Assembly (NCBI RefSeq): GCF_024868665.1
Contig: NW_026634178.1
Location: 33,035 to 97,034, forward strand
Source: Triplophysa rosa
Taxonomy: Eukaryota; Chordata; Actinopteri; Cypriniformes; Nemacheilidae
Reading direction: 5' to 3'
DNA: 64,000 nucleotides
The position numbers and the translations under genes are program-made. Below the pieces are notes generated by a model. That model was not told where the DNA came from, did no database searches, and was given only the letters and a program-made list of their open reading frames with translations. Positions 39,701 to 47,125 of this stretch are shown one piece after another (positions within the stretch are counted from its first letter, which is position 1; the number at the start of each line of letters is the position of its first letter).

Positions 39701-42700
39701 ACACGTTGTTTGCACGTAGAATACGTGTTGTTTGTGCGTAGAATACGTGTTGTTTATGCGTCAAATACGCGTTGATATACATCCAAGATGGCGCCGCAGA
39801 TGGCTGCCTCGGTGTGGAGCTCTCCAGTTGTTTTAGTGTTTTTGTTAGTTTGTCCTGTTTTATGTTTTTCCCATACAATCAGTTTCACAAGAGATGAACT
39901 GCTGAACATTCGGCAGTGCACACCATCTGATCTTTTACCGGTTTTTGATTATTTGGACGTTTTACTTAACATCGTAGTCGGAGGCGCAGCGGCGCTAACA
40001 AAGCGCTCCAGGACGCGCAAGCGTGGGAAGCGAGCCGGCGCGCTAATCAGGCTCAGAAAGCGCGGCTTTAAAACTGCGCTGCCTAGCATACATCTGGCGA
40101 ATCTGCGCTCTCTGCCAAACAAAACGGACGAACTTCTTCTACTCTACCGGACAAATAAGGATTTTTCAAACTCTGCTGTTTTGTGTTTCGTGGAAACGTG
40201 GCTAAATGACTTCATCCCGGACAGCGCGCTACATCTGCCCGGCTACCAGCTGTTCAGAGCGGACCGCGACGCAGAATCAACGGGGAAATCGCGCGGTGGT
40301 GGGGTATGTTTCTACATCAATGAAAAGTGGTGTACAGATACAACAGTGATGAAGAAGATGTGCTGTCTCGACCTAGAAGCACTCTTCATTAACTGTAAGC
40401 CCTTTTACTCGCTGCGAGAGTTTTCCTCGTTCATTCTCGTGTGTGTTTACATTCCACCGCAAGCGCACATGAGCGTGGCGTTACAACAGCTCGCCGATCA
40501 CATCACGGACACTGAGCAACAACATCCGGACTCTGTTATTATTATTCTTGGCGACTTTAATCAGGCAAAACTTACACTCGAGCTGCCAAAATACAGACAA
40601 CACATCACATGCCCTACCAGAGACAAAAATATTTTGGACCATTGCTACACCACAATAAAGAATGCATATCGCTCTGTCCCTAGAGCAGCTTTAGGACTGT
40701 CTGATCACTGCCTGGTTCACCTTATCCCAGCCTACAGGCAGAAACTAAAAGCTGCCAAACCTATGGTAAGGACTGTTAAAAGATGGACCAACGAAACAGA
40801 GCGGGCCTTACAAGCCTGTTTCGAGTGCACCGATTGGAGTGTTTTTGAAGCTGCTACCAGCGATCTGGACGAGCTCACAGAGACTGTAACATCATACATC
40901 AGTTTCTGTGAGGATTTGTGCATTCCTACCAGGACTTCCTTAAAATACAACAATGATAAACCATGGTTCTCAGCAAAACTCAGACAGATTCGCCAAGCCA
41001 AGGAGGATGCCTACAGAAAAGGGGACAAAGTCTTGTACAAGCAGGCTAGGAACACATTGACAAAGGAGATCAGAGTGGCTAAGAGAAACTACTCTAAAAA
41101 GTTGGAAAACCGGTTTTCAGCCAACGACCCTGCGTCTGTGTGGAAAGGCCTTAAAGACATCACCAACTACAAGCCACCATCCCCCAATTTTGCAGGCAAT
41201 CAACACCTGGTCAATGATCTGAATGACTTTTACTGCAGATTTGAAAATGCTAACTTTACACCTCACACCAACTCTGACATTCTCTCTACACAACACCTAT
41301 CACCTTCAGTCACCCCACCTCCTGCACTTCAGATCAGTGAAGAGGATGTGTGCCGAGTCTTTAGGAAACAAAAGACAAGAAAAGCACCAGGCCCAGATGG
41401 TATCTCCCCAGCCTGTCTTAAAAGCTGTGCTATTCAACTGGCCTTCATCTTCTCACAGATCTTCAACAGATCACTGGAGCTGTGCACAGTTCCTTCCTGT
41501 TTCAAGCGCTCCACCATAATCCCCATCCCAAAGAAACCCAAAATCACAGGACTGAATGACTACAGACCCGTCGCTCTCACATCTGTGGTCATGAAGTCAT
41601 TCGAGAGACTGGTACTGGCTTATCTGAAGGACATCACAGAACCCTTACTGGACCCCCTGCAGTTTGCCTACAGAGCAAACAGGTCTGTTGAGGATGCAGT
41701 TAACATGGGGCTGCATTTTGTCCTGAAACATCTGGATAGACCAGGGACCTATGTGAGGATCCTGTTTGTGGACTTCAGCTCTGCTTTCAACACCATCATC
41801 CCATCACTGCTCCAGACAAAGTTAACCCAGCTATCTGTTCCTGGCTCTATCTGTCAGTGGATCACCAGCTTTCTGACAGACAGGCAGCAGTTAGTGAGAA
41901 TGGGGAAACTCACATCCAGCACCCGCACAATCAGCACTGGCGCCCCCCAGGGGTGCGTTCTCTCCCCACTGCTCTTCTCCCTGTACACAAATGACTGCAC
42001 TGCCCAGGACCCTTCTGTCAGACTTCTGAAGTTCGCAGACGACACCACACTCATTGGCCTCATCCAGGATGGTGATGAGTCTGCGTACAGACAGGAGGCT
42101 GAGCAGCTGGCTGTCTGGTGCAGTCATAACAACTTGGAGCTGAACACGCTTAAAACAGTGGAGACGATTGTGGACTTCAGGAGAAACCCCCCTGCACTCC
42201 CCCCTCTCACCATCATGAACAGCACTGTGGCAGCAGTGGAGTCATTCAGGTTCCTGGGCACCACCATCTCTCAGAACCTGAAGTGGGACAATCACATTGG
42301 CTCCATTGCTAAAAAAGCCCAGCAAAGGTTGTACTTCTTACATCAGCTGAAGAAGTTCAACCTACCACAAACTCTATTAAAACAGTTTTACTCAGCTGTC
42401 ATAGAGTCTGTCCTCTGCACATCCATCACTGTCTGGTTTGGCTCAGCCACAAAGTCAGACATCAGAAGACTACAGAGGACGGTTCGGACTGCTGAGAAGA
42501 TCATTGGTGCTCCCCTGCCCACCCTCCAAGAACTGTATACATCCAGAGTGAGGAAAAGGGCTCAGAAAATCACCCTGGACCTCTCACATCCAAGCCATCA
42601 TCTCTTCACAATGCTGCCATCTGGTCGGCGCTACAGAGCACCAAAATAACCAGACACAAAAACAGCTTCTTCCCTCAGACCATCTACCTCTTGAACAGTT

Positions 42701-44428
42701 AAATGTTTTTACACACCGTGCAATTAATAACTCTGTGCAATAATAATTAAGTGCAATATTAATTATATCCTCCAGATAATACACTATCTATTTTTATACA
42801 ACTTTTTCTGTAAATTATATTTCATTCATTCTGCTGTATATAGCACATACCTTGTACTACAATAGTCTATTCTTATTTTTTACTTGTACATATTAACATA
42901 AATACGTAGCTTTACACTCTCTATATCTTTATCTTATGTTTATTGTATTGTATTTCTTAATTTTTTATACCCATAGGCCCTTATTTAAATCACTGTGTAC
43001 TGTATTCTATTGTGTTATGGTCTCTGTGTACTGTTGTTGCTGTTTCTGTGTTCTGGATGCTCCTGTCACCAAAACAAATTCCTTGTATGTGCAAACATAC
43101 TTGGCAATAAATCTCTTTCTGATTCTGATTTTTCACGCGTAAACTACACGTACTCTACGCGCAAACAACGCGTTCTCGACGCATTGTTGACGTGTTAAAA
43201 TTTGCGCGTTTTTTACCCTCCTGTCTTTCCATAGTGGCCGGATGGCTCAAAAACACGCGAAATTTGACGTCTGACGTCACGCGTCGAGAACACGTTGTTT
43301 GCACGTAGAATACGTGTTGTTTTCGCGTCAAATATGCGTCGATTTTTCACGCGTAAACTACACGTACTCTATGCGCAAACAACACGTACTCTATGCGCAA
43401 ACAAGAACAAACACGTTCTCGACGCGTTGTTGACGTGTTAAAATTCGCGCGTTTTTGACCCTCCTGGCTTTCCATAACATGACAACATCGAAATAGATGA
43501 ACATTTTAGAACAGAGTTAGCTTTAACTCTTATGCCAAAGTTATTTAACTAGAGTTTTTGTTATTAATAGATCTAAAAAAGTCAACAGACTCGATGTTTC
43601 GTCATTTTTTTATAAACACGGCAGCGTCGTCTTTAATTAAACTTTAATGAATCTACTTTAAGAGCATAAATTCAAGGATCGATAGCATCATGTCCGCGTT
43701 TCCACCGTTAGCTCAGCATCTTTAGACCTGACAGCTCCCGTATGGACTTAAGTTGATCAGTTGTATCAAATCTGCCGTGTCATTTGGCAGCGTGTTACGC
43801 GCACATACAGTTGTCTATATGTCAATTAATGTGGAACTAATAAATGCAGACCGAGGTGCTGCTCCGACCGATCGGATCAGATGTCTTTGATAGCCTATCA
43901 AGATAGCAACCCATAAAATTTCCTTAAAACAAATCAGCAACGCGGTTAAGATTGATTGCACTTTTGGGTATTTAACTGTTGTGCAATACACAACAGAAAC
44001 GAAGCAAACTGTACCCCGAATGAAACCTTCAATGGCTAAAATGCGGCGAGTGAGTGACTACAATAGAATAAAAGTCACCTTTGTGAAACCTCACAAATCA
44101 TGTAATATATAATATAATAGTATAATACTAATATTACAATCAGCATACAATGATAATAAAAACAACATGGTTGAATTAAATGTGAAAAGTCTTTTATAGT
44201 AAATATAGAGTGGATGCATGTCAAAAACATGTTGCATACATTGTTCCAATAACAAAAAGTAAGAGTCACTGAATAAAAAACAATAAGCATTATAATAAGC
44301 ACTAACAAACATATAATAAATATATGCGGCACAGCATTATCATTATCACCACTGTCTTTACAGTAGCCTATATTTATAGAGTATTAAAAAGGATTATTCT
44401 TACCTTCTCTCGGTTTCGTAAATGCCAT
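12784..44428 (-). CDS. tnfaip2: TNFAIP2-like protein, Sec6/exocyst component 3 family (copy A, complete)
   Basis: Twelve exons on the minus strand: 44428-44404, 34264-34112, 32496-31866, 26241-26127, 17670-17548, 17404-17310, 17127-16999, 16524-16398, 15059-14934, 14615-14460, 13353-13232 and 12943-12784 (stop 12786-12784). All introns are GT-AG and phases match throughout, giving 1962 nt or 653 residues, the size of human TNFAIP2 (about 654). The protein starts [13 protein letters not shown]. Residues 60-270 are charged and helical ([20 protein letters not shown]); the C-terminal Sec6 signature is [20 protein letters not shown]. Sec6-family proteins are helical-rod exocyst subunits; TNFAIP2 is a TNF-induced relative linked to Ral/exocyst-dependent membrane protrusion. 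Adjacency to eif5 supports tnfaip2 over exoc3l paralogues, but exoc3l4 is not fully excluded. One donor (14933) is the weaker GTCAGA. Confidence 0.9.
13681..13918. mobile_element. foldback MITE, shared with block B
   Basis: The ends are inverted: GGGGCAGTTTCCCGGACAAG at left and CTGTCCAGGAAACCACCCC at right. The interior AGGACTAGGCCTAGTTAAATT is typical of a cyprinid MITE. The same copy is at 53537-53777, so it predates the duplication. Related fragments lie at 7448-7531 and 23464-23560. Confidence 0.7.
14050..14187. mobile_element. 138-bp MITE with long TIRs, private to block A
   Basis: It runs from TGTAGCGAGGAAGGCGGG to its near-perfect inverse ending CCTTCCTCGCTACA. The flanking 5-bp duplication is CTATT (14045-14049 and 14188-14192). 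Block B has the empty site with a single CTATT, so insertion followed the duplication. It lies in a tnfaip2 intron, is very GC-rich and codes for nothing. Confidence 0.85.
15160..15283. repeat. palindromic element, shared with block B
   Basis: GGATAATCCACGGCTAGCTG at left is mirrored by CAGCTAGCTGTGGATTATCC at right. The copy at 54945-55067 is almost identical. It is probably a small MITE. Confidence 0.65.
15712..15904. mobile_element. hAT-type MITE, private to block A
   Basis: The termini are CAGTGGTCACCAACCCTGCT and its inverse ending GTTGGTGACCACTG. The 8-bp target duplication CCTTAGAA lies at 15704-15711 and 15905-15912. Block B has the empty site (CCTTAGAATAAGC near 55461). This is a typical fish hAT MITE. 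Confidence 0.92.
15930..16067 (+). pseudogene. deleted Tc1/mariner remnant
   Basis: It has the Tc1 terminal sequence CAGTATCTCACAGAAGTGAG followed at once by internal transposase sequence ([19 protein letters not shown] frame), and stops at AGTTGAGTGC. It sits at the same site as the longer Tc1 at 55485-58176, so both descend from one insertion. This copy has lost an internal part, and its right part together with flanking DNA. Confidence 0.85.
17163..17235 (+). mobile_element. tRNA-derived SINE head, shared with block B
   Basis: CCTGTAGCTCAACTTGTAG (A-box region) and GTTGTTGGTTCACTTCCCAG (B-box region) are spaced as in a tRNA. The sequence abuts the acceptor of the exon ending at 17127. The second copy is at 61925-61995. 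Confidence 0.6.
19219..20260. mobile_element. hAT-type non-autonomous element
   Basis: The termini are CAGGGGTCTTCAACTACTT and GTTGACTAGCCCTG. The 8-bp target duplication CTGTACAC lies at 19211-19218 and 20261-20268. The ends carry GGGCCAGA and GGCCCGCC phrases known from fish hAT MITEs. No transposase frame is visible in its 1042 bp. Confidence 0.9.
20493..21243 (+). mobile_element. solo LTR of an endogenous retrovirus
   Basis: The 751 bp run from TGTGGAAATATT to AAGTCCAACA, with a 4-bp target duplication GTTT on both sides. A polyadenylation signal AATAAA lies near 21167. It is clearly related over its length to the LTR at 63126-63899, which is followed by a primer binding site. No internal viral sequence remains, so LTR-LTR recombination is inferred. 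Confidence 0.85.
21312..22180. mobile_element. unclassified TIR element with 5-bp target duplication
   Basis: TGTCGGTACACGATCCGGGA and its inverse form TIRs of about 58 bp, the first 36 identical. The flanking duplication is ACAGG (21307-21311 and 22181-22185). The 869-bp interior has no convincing frame. The TG...CA ends with 5 bp recall LTR integration, but the ends are inverted repeats, so a DNA transposon is more likely. Superfamily unknown. Confidence 0.8.
22536..23614. mobile_element. Tc1-like non-autonomous element, split by an LTR
   Basis: The inverted ends CAGTGAGGGAAATAATTATT and AATAATTATTTCCCTCACTG are flanked by TA. The inverted phrase continues through GATCCCCTGCTGATTTTGT. It is inserted in the 3' tail of a LINE (AAGTTTATTTATAT on the left, AGCACATTTCATACAC on the right). 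A solo LTR occupies 22931-23459. Confidence 0.88.
22931..23459 (-). mobile_element. solo LTR inside the Tc1-like element
   Basis: It runs from TGTCACGAAACG to AATCATGACA with an imperfect flanking duplication (AGGAC and GGGAC). On the minus strand it starts TGTCATGATTCTGCC, close to the start of the solo LTR at 37546. An AATAAA-like signal is read on the minus strand near 23015. Confidence 0.75.
23615..25510 (-). pseudogene. 3' part of a non-LTR retrotransposon reverse transcriptase, broken
   Basis: Minus-strand frames carry LINE reverse-transcriptase C-terminal motifs: [20 protein letters not shown] and [17 protein letters not shown] near 23890-24180, [16 protein letters not shown] near 24270, and [12 protein letters not shown] near 25330. 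The order fits one element with its 3' end at the left, interrupted at 24461-25290. Frameshifts and stops show it is inactive. The clade (L2/CR1 or Rex) is uncertain. Confidence 0.8.
24461..25290 (-). mobile_element. foreign segment inside the LINE, possibly a Kolobok-like fragment
   Basis: It separates two parts of the same LINE reading frame. The sequence resembles the non-coding and exon stretches of fish TTAA transposons (for example CACACCCCCACAAATCTACG). No clear ends or target duplication were found. Confidence 0.35.
26585..26905. repeat. dispersed teleost repeat, left fragment
   Basis: It begins with CATTTGGCAGATGCTTTTAT followed by CCAAAGC, the inverse of the core seen in the SINE at 5562. 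Sequence at 30845-31250 looks like the other part of the same repeat, the two halves being separated by later insertions. Confidence 0.5.
26914..27364. mobile_element. hAT-type MITE
   Basis: TAGGGATGTAACGATTCACC and its inverse ending CGTTACATCCCTA. The 8-bp target duplication GAGATAAT lies at 26906-26913 and 27365-27372. No coding capacity. Confidence 0.93.
27373..30840 (-). pseudogene. DIRS-type retrotransposon, degenerate
   Basis: Read on the minus strand from right to left. Reverse transcriptase is at about 29770-29640 ([28 protein letters not shown]). RNase H-like sequence is at about 29300-29050 ([31 protein letters not shown]). A tyrosine recombinase lies at 28490-27580 ([33 protein letters not shown], the last holding the H-x-x-R pair). 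DIRS elements integrate with this recombinase and leave no target duplication; none is seen here. Frameshifts split every domain. A terminal-repeat-like region is at about 30540-30840 (TTCGACACAACGTCGAGAGA near 30800). The exact ends are not defined. Confidence 0.85.
30845..31250. repeat. dispersed teleost repeat, right fragment
   Basis: Phrases such as GGCAACTGGCAGCCAGTGAA and TGGCAGTAGTCCAGTCTTGA are widespread in teleost genomes. It is likely the continuation of 26585-26905, with the DIRS element and hAT MITE lying between. No function inferred. Confidence 0.5.
32560..32815. mobile_element. foldback MITE
   Basis: GGGATAGTTTACCCCAAAAT at left, and TTTTTGGGTGAACTATCCC inverted at right. Related to 5150-5540 and 46860-47125. 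Lies in intron 2 of tnfaip2 copy A. Confidence 0.8.
32937..34094 (-). mobile_element. probable LTR-retroelement LTR, split by a MITE
   Basis: On the minus strand it begins TGTCATGTTGTAATGTC (34094) and carries AATAAA near 32990. It resembles other LTRs here in having TGTCATG and ACA ends, but no clear target duplication was found. A TIR element at 33207-33953 interrupts it. Confidence 0.45.
33207..33953. mobile_element. TIR element inside the LTR
   Basis: GGCCTGTACCATGAAGCCGG at left and CCGGCTTTGTGATACAGGCC at right form inverted ends. No transposase frame is visible. The GTACCATGAAGC ends recall fish Harbinger-type MITEs; the superfamily is inferred. Confidence 0.65.
34489..34624. repeat. 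subterminal array of 22-bp CGCG units, left arm
   Basis: Three direct 22-bp units (34489, 34511, 34533; core CGCGTAGAGTACGTGT then a TGTTTG-like end), a 26-bp centre (34555-34580), then two inverted 22-bp units (34581, 34603). Each unit is itself partly palindromic (ACGTGT/ACACGT). Such symmetry is typical of protein-binding sites near transposon ends; that role is inferred. Confidence 0.85.
34961..35035 (+). other. tRNA-like module L1
   Basis: GGTTTAGGGGTAAAGG (A-box region) and GCGGTTCAAATCTACC (B-box region). Matched in the opposite arm by 39323-39408. It does not fold into a clean tRNA. Confidence 0.5.
35657..35750 (+). other. tRNA-like module L2
   Basis: AGCTCCAGTGGTGTATGGTT and GGGGTTCGAATCCCAC (a perfect B box), followed by TTTTGCCGAACGTGTTCTCC. 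Its counterpart, inverted, is 38840-38938. Confidence 0.6.
35800..37540. other. centre of the foldback element, no gene recognised
   Basis: AT-rich DNA with only short frames. 37010-37220 has LTR-like text but no defined ends. Confidence 0.4.
37546..38118 (+). mobile_element. solo LTR
   Basis: The 573 bp run from TGTCGTGATTCTGCCCC to GAGTTCACGACA, with a 5-bp target duplication CAACC (37541-37545 and 38119-38123). AATAAA lies near 38047. It sits in the centre of the foldback element and has no internal retroelement sequence. Confidence 0.92.
38840..38938 (-). other. tRNA-like module R2
   Basis: Minus strand: GCTCCAGAAGCATAGGGGTA, then GGGGGTTCAAATCCACC, then TTGCCAAACGTGTTCTTCTCC. It is the inverse partner of 35657-35750. 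Confidence 0.6.
39323..39408 (-). other. tRNA-like module R1
   Basis: Minus strand: TTCAGTGGCGTAGGGGTTAA (A-box region) and GCAGGTTCGAAACCCGC (B box). It is the best tRNA-like segment of the four and the inverse partner of 34961-35035. Confidence 0.6.
39691..39776. repeat. CGCG 22-bp array, right arm, first half
   Basis: Three 22-bp units (core GTAGAATACGTGTTGTTT) followed by CGTCAAATACGCG, then broken by the LINE at about 39777. The array resumes at 43131 (TTCACGCGTAAACTACACG) and closes at 43233 with CTTTCCATA. Confidence 0.85.
39777..43130 (+). mobile_element. L2/CR1-group LINE, apparently full length
   Basis: The 5' end has CAAGATGGCGCC (YY1-like) just before the ORF. The 3' end is GGCAATAAATCTCTTTCTG followed by ATTCTGATT, the tail style of fish L2-group LINEs. 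Both junctions fall inside one CGCG array, proving insertion into the foldback element after that formed. No clear target duplication. About 3.35 kb. Confidence 0.88.
39788..42649 (+). CDS. LINE endonuclease-reverse transcriptase (ORF2-type), intact
   Basis: 953 codons without a stop, in a non-LTR retrotransposon that nicks DNA and copies its own RNA at the nick. Residues about 95-310 are the apurinic-type endonuclease: [29 protein letters not shown] (about 255) and LSDHCLV (about 304). Reverse transcriptase spans about 480-770: [25 protein letters not shown] (about 660), [19 protein letters not shown] and the catalytic FADDTTLIG (about 749). The C-terminus has [20 protein letters not shown]. 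The first 30 residues are hydrophobic ([14 protein letters not shown]) like a signal peptide, then a basic stretch follows ([13 protein letters not shown]); the true start may be downstream. Intactness suggests recent insertion. Confidence 0.93.
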   Translation: MAPQMAASVWSSPVVLVFLLVCPVLCFSHTISFTRDELLNIRQCTPSDLLPVFDYLDVLLNIVVGGAAALTKRSRTRKRGKRAGALIRLRKRGFKTALPSIHLANLRSLPNKTDELLLLYRTNKDFSNSAVLCFVETWLNDFIPDSALHLPGYQLFRADRDAESTGKSRGGGVCFYINEKWCTDTTVMKKMCCLDLEALFINCKPFYSLREFSSFILVCVYIPPQAHMSVALQQLADHITDTEQQHPDSVIIILGDFNQAKLTLELPKYRQHITCPTRDKNILDHCYTTIKNAYRSVPRAALGLSDHCLVHLIPAYRQKLKAAKPMVRTVKRWTNETERALQACFECTDWSVFEAATSDLDELTETVTSYISFCEDLCIPTRTSLKYNNDKPWFSAKLRQIRQAKEDAYRKGDKVLYKQARNTLTKEIRVAKRNYSKKLENRFSANDPASVWKGLKDITNYKPPSPNFAGNQHLVNDLNDFYCRFENANFTPHTNSDILSTQHLSPSVTPPPALQISEEDVCRVFRKQKTRKAPGPDGISPACLKSCAIQLAFIFSQIFNRSLELCTVPSCFKRSTIIPIPKKPKITGLNDYRPVALTSVVMKSFERLVLAYLKDITEPLLDPLQFAYRANRSVEDAVNMGLHFVLKHLDRPGTYVRILFVDFSSAFNTIIPSLLQTKLTQLSVPGSICQWITSFLTDRQQLVRMGKLTSSTRTISTGAPQGCVLSPLLFSLYTNDCTAQDPSVRLLKFADDTTLIGLIQDGDESAYRQEAEQLAVWCSHNNLELNTLKTVETIVDFRRNPPALPPLTIMNSTVAAVESFRFLGTTISQNLKWDNHIGSIAKKAQQRLYFLHQLKKFNLPQTLLKQFYSAVIESVLCTSITVWFGSATKSDIRRLQRTVRTAEKIIGAPLPTLQELYTSRVRKRAQKITLDLSHPSHHLFTMLPSGRRYRAPK
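43234..43476. repeat. extra terminal CGCG unit of the foldback element
   Basis: A second complete terminal unit, from GTGGCCGGATGGCTC through the CGCG array to CTTTCCATA, directly follows the first. The left end has only one. The inner 22-bp repeat number differs slightly between the units, consistent with array slippage. Confidence 0.8.
43483..44400. other. intron 1 DNA next to the tnfaip2 first exon
   Basis: AT-rich, with no repeat or gene recognised. Short frames only. Confidence 0.4.
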
Positions 44429-44510
44429 TATCCACAACAAAAAGTGCCAGTCCGGATTCTCTTTAAGCTGTGTGTTCAGCTGTGTGTGTTTCTAGGTCTG
44501 CAGCAGCCTA

Positions 44511-44517
44511 TTTTATA
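44511..44517 (-). promoter_or_regulatory. tnfaip2: TATA box of tnfaip2 copy A
   Basis: TATAAAA on the minus strand lies 83 bp before the ATG at 44428. Transcription is therefore predicted to start at about 44485, giving a 5' UTR of about 55-60 nt. The first coding exon is only 25 bp (MAFTKPRE plus one base). I saw no clean NF-kB or AP-1 consensus in the 250 bp upstream, although TNFAIP2 is TNF-inducible in mammals. Confidence 0.65.
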
Positions 44518-44529
44518 TGGGTGATGGCA

Positions 44530-45855
44530 CCCACACAAGCACCATGTGACCAAGAGGCTTAAACAGACAGACCTCATGTCTTGATTCTGTTTCACATCAC
44601 GTCTTTTGATTCTTTGATTGCCAGTTTCCTGGGCAGTTATAACATCCTAAAATAAGTGTGATGGCTCTTATACGATATCGTTCTTTGAAATAGCTTGTTT
44701 TATGGTCAATGAATTTTCTCACAGCCTGAGACTGCTGCTCTCCTCCCAAAAGGGATAAGTGGTGTATAGGGCTATAAATGGAGTGGAAAGCAGGGGGACG
44801 GAGTCTAGGAAGTTAAATTGGGGGACGGAGTTCGACCTGAAAATGTTGATGATTTTTATCTTTTACCCATGAAATTGCATCTAAACACTACGCATATTTT
44901 GTACATGCATAAGGTGGCATCTTCTGCATATATGATCTGAAAATATAAAATATGTCCCCAACTGGAGTCTCCCTAAACCTCCACCACTGGGTGTAAATAA
45001 TGGATGGATGGTTGTACAGTATACATAAAGCTTATACAAGATCTAGATCAGACAGGAAAAAACATGAGTTGTAGGCTACAATATTCTATTGTAAGTGTGT
45101 GCTGCAATCTAAAGTAGATGTCATTATGTCGGTACCATTACGATAAAAACACAATCGAAAAAAACAATGGTAAATAGCCAGAAGAGCAGAATGATTTAGA
45201 AAGGGAATTGGATTACTGCCTATATTTGCTTTAATAAATCTATACAGTTTCTTTACATTTCCTTTTAGTTTTGCATAAAGATTTAACACAATCTTAAAAA
45301 AATGTATTCTCTTTAAAAACCTTCAACCCATTTTATTTAAGTAAAGGAAAGGCATTAGCCTAGTTGGCAGCAAAGAGTGAATGCAGGGCAATATCCCCTG
45401 AGCACACACTTTTGGGCATTATGACATTTACTAGGAATGTATCTCTAAATTGTTTATAAATATTTATACATTTGATGACTTACAGCAACTGAAAGACAGT
45501 TTATACTGTAAAGCAAATTCTATGGTAAAGCATAACTAAGAACTTAAGACCAATATCCCTCCCTATTACATTGTACACCGATGTATTAACTTTTCGAGAT
45601 TGGTTTTCGCACATAATACCATAGTCATGTAGATAATACTTTAACTTTTGAACATGATCAGTGTCAATTGTTATAATTTTGTTTACAGGTCTTATCTATT
45701 CCTCTAATGTCCTACAAAACCATTTACATTTCCCAAAGGACAATATATTGTAATACCATTTACACTGATCATCCGGTTTACATCCTCAAATCAGTGAATG
45801 TTTGTATCTTTTGTAATTGTTGGATTTTTAGTGTTAGAAGATGGATCTCAACATC
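44530..45855. other. upstream region of tnfaip2 copy A, nothing recognised
   Basis: AT-rich sequence with short frames. Any enhancers cannot be read from sequence alone. Confidence 0.4.
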
Positions 45856-45857
45856 AT

Positions 45858-45995
45858 AAAAATGCTGGGTTATTTTCAAACCAGCGATGAGTCAAAAAGG
45901 GACAAACCCAACAGTTGAGTTGTAAATTATGTTTTAACAGCTGGGTTTTTTGTTTCATGACCCAACACATGGTTAAAAAAATAACCCAGCATTGT
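45858..45995. mobile_element. palindromic MITE
   Basis: AAAATGCTGGGTTATTTT and the inverse AAAAATAACCCAGCATT enclose an inverted interior (CCCAACAG and CTGGGTTTT). Common cyprinid style; non-coding. Confidence 0.7.
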
Positions 45996-46288
45996 ACGGT
46001 CACTGTTGGAAAGTGATCAAATATGCAGAAGATGCTGGAAAATAATGTTCAGGCCCTGAAAACCATTGCAGCTCAGCACAAACAACTAAAAAACTGCAAT
46101 TTTTATAATTCCTCTTAAACATAGGCTTAAGGCTAGTCCCAGACTAAAATGACTGTTTGAGCCATCTCAACTGAAAATAACTTATACCCCACATATCTTA
46201 AAATATGTCAGTGCAATGTTTTGTTTCAAGATGCACATCAGTAATGTTTTTTTCTAAGGCATTAAAAAAAACCCTACATACATATATC

Positions 46289-46501
46289 CTAATTTAATAG
46301 CTTTGAGTTCTCTTTAAGTTTTCTGTTCTCTCTTTTATTGTATCTCACCAGTGCCATCACCGTTTCCTGGAAACCTCGTGGTTTCCCCCTGGCTTCAGAA
46401 ATAAGCTTTCCTCTCGCTGTCGCCTCCAAGTGTTCACCACGGAGTTCAAATGTGGATAATGCTGTACATTTAACTTTAAACATTTTAAAATCCAAAACCA
46501 C
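46289..46501 (-). other. exon-like open frame, unknown
   Basis: A strong minus-strand acceptor (GTTCAGTTTTCAG) precedes 46501. A 70-codon frame follows (VVLDFKMFKVKC... EARGKPRGFQETVMALVRYN...) and ends at TAG 46289. It lies between the tnfaip2 copy A promoter and the duplicated 3' flank of copy B. I do not recognise the protein. It could be a terminal exon of an unidentified transcript or transposon debris. Confidence 0.25.
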
Positions 46502-46859
46502 CTGAAAACTGAACACAATTGTTTTGCTACTGCTATGTTTATCATTAAAATAACCCAAAAGACAAAATAGGGCCTACAGAAAATACACATGAAAATAGGC
46601 TATGCATAGGCTACACAAAATAACAGGAAAATGTCCTTATTTTAATTTCATAATAAAATTTACATTCAGAAAATTAGAATGTTAGGTGCAGTTATATTTG
46701 GCAATTAGACTTTATTTCGAAATATAAACGAGATGAGGAAATAATGGCTTGAATCATTGCAACAGTCAGACAGTGACATCTAGTGGATATTGCTCTATAT
46801 ACATGACATTCCTAGGTTCTGTCATTCAGAAACACGGCTTTTCCTACCAAACAGATCTC

Positions 46860-47125
46860 AACACCCATTGACTACCATAGTAGGAAAAAAACAATGGTAG
46901 TCAAAAGTGCCCCAGAACTGTTTGCTGTCCTACATTCTTCAAAATGTCTTCTTTTGTGTTCTATAGGAGTCAATTGGTGTTGAGATCTGTTTGGTTATAA
47001 GCATTCTTCCAAATATATTTCTCTGTGTTCATCAGAACAAAGAAATGTATACACATTTGCAACAACTAGAAGAAGGTGAGTAAATAATGACAGCATTTTC
47101 ATTTTTGGGTGAAGTATCACTTTAA
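46860..47125. mobile_element. foldback MITE
   Basis: The interior TTGACTACCATAGTAGG and CAATGGTAGTCAA are inverted. The tail GAGTAAATAATGACAGCATT and TTTTTGGGTGAAGTATCAC is the common cyprinid MITE end, as in 5150-5540. Confidence 0.7.

Larger units (their letters stand above)
34439..43476. mobile_element. large inverted-repeat (foldback) element with 6-bp target duplication
   Basis: The ends are TATGGAAAGCCAGGAGGGT and the inverse CCCTCCTGGCTTTCCATA. ACATGA flanks both sides (34433-34438 and 43477-43482). The left arm (34439 to about 35790) is matched in inverse order by the right arm (about 38830-39776, continued at 43131-43476 after a LINE). Shared features from outside in: a CGCG array, a GGCCGGATGGCTCAAAAAC phrase, CAAGCTATTAGATATAGA, AGCAGAGACATTAAGTAA, then two tRNA-like modules. 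Removing the LINE and a solo LTR leaves about 5.1 kb with no transposase frame, so it is non-autonomous. The superfamily is unknown. It lies in intron 1 of tnfaip2 copy A. Confidence 0.75.

Noticed and set aside
40732..42127. Minus-strand frames inside the LINE
   Set aside because: Shadows of the LINE ORF; no motifs.
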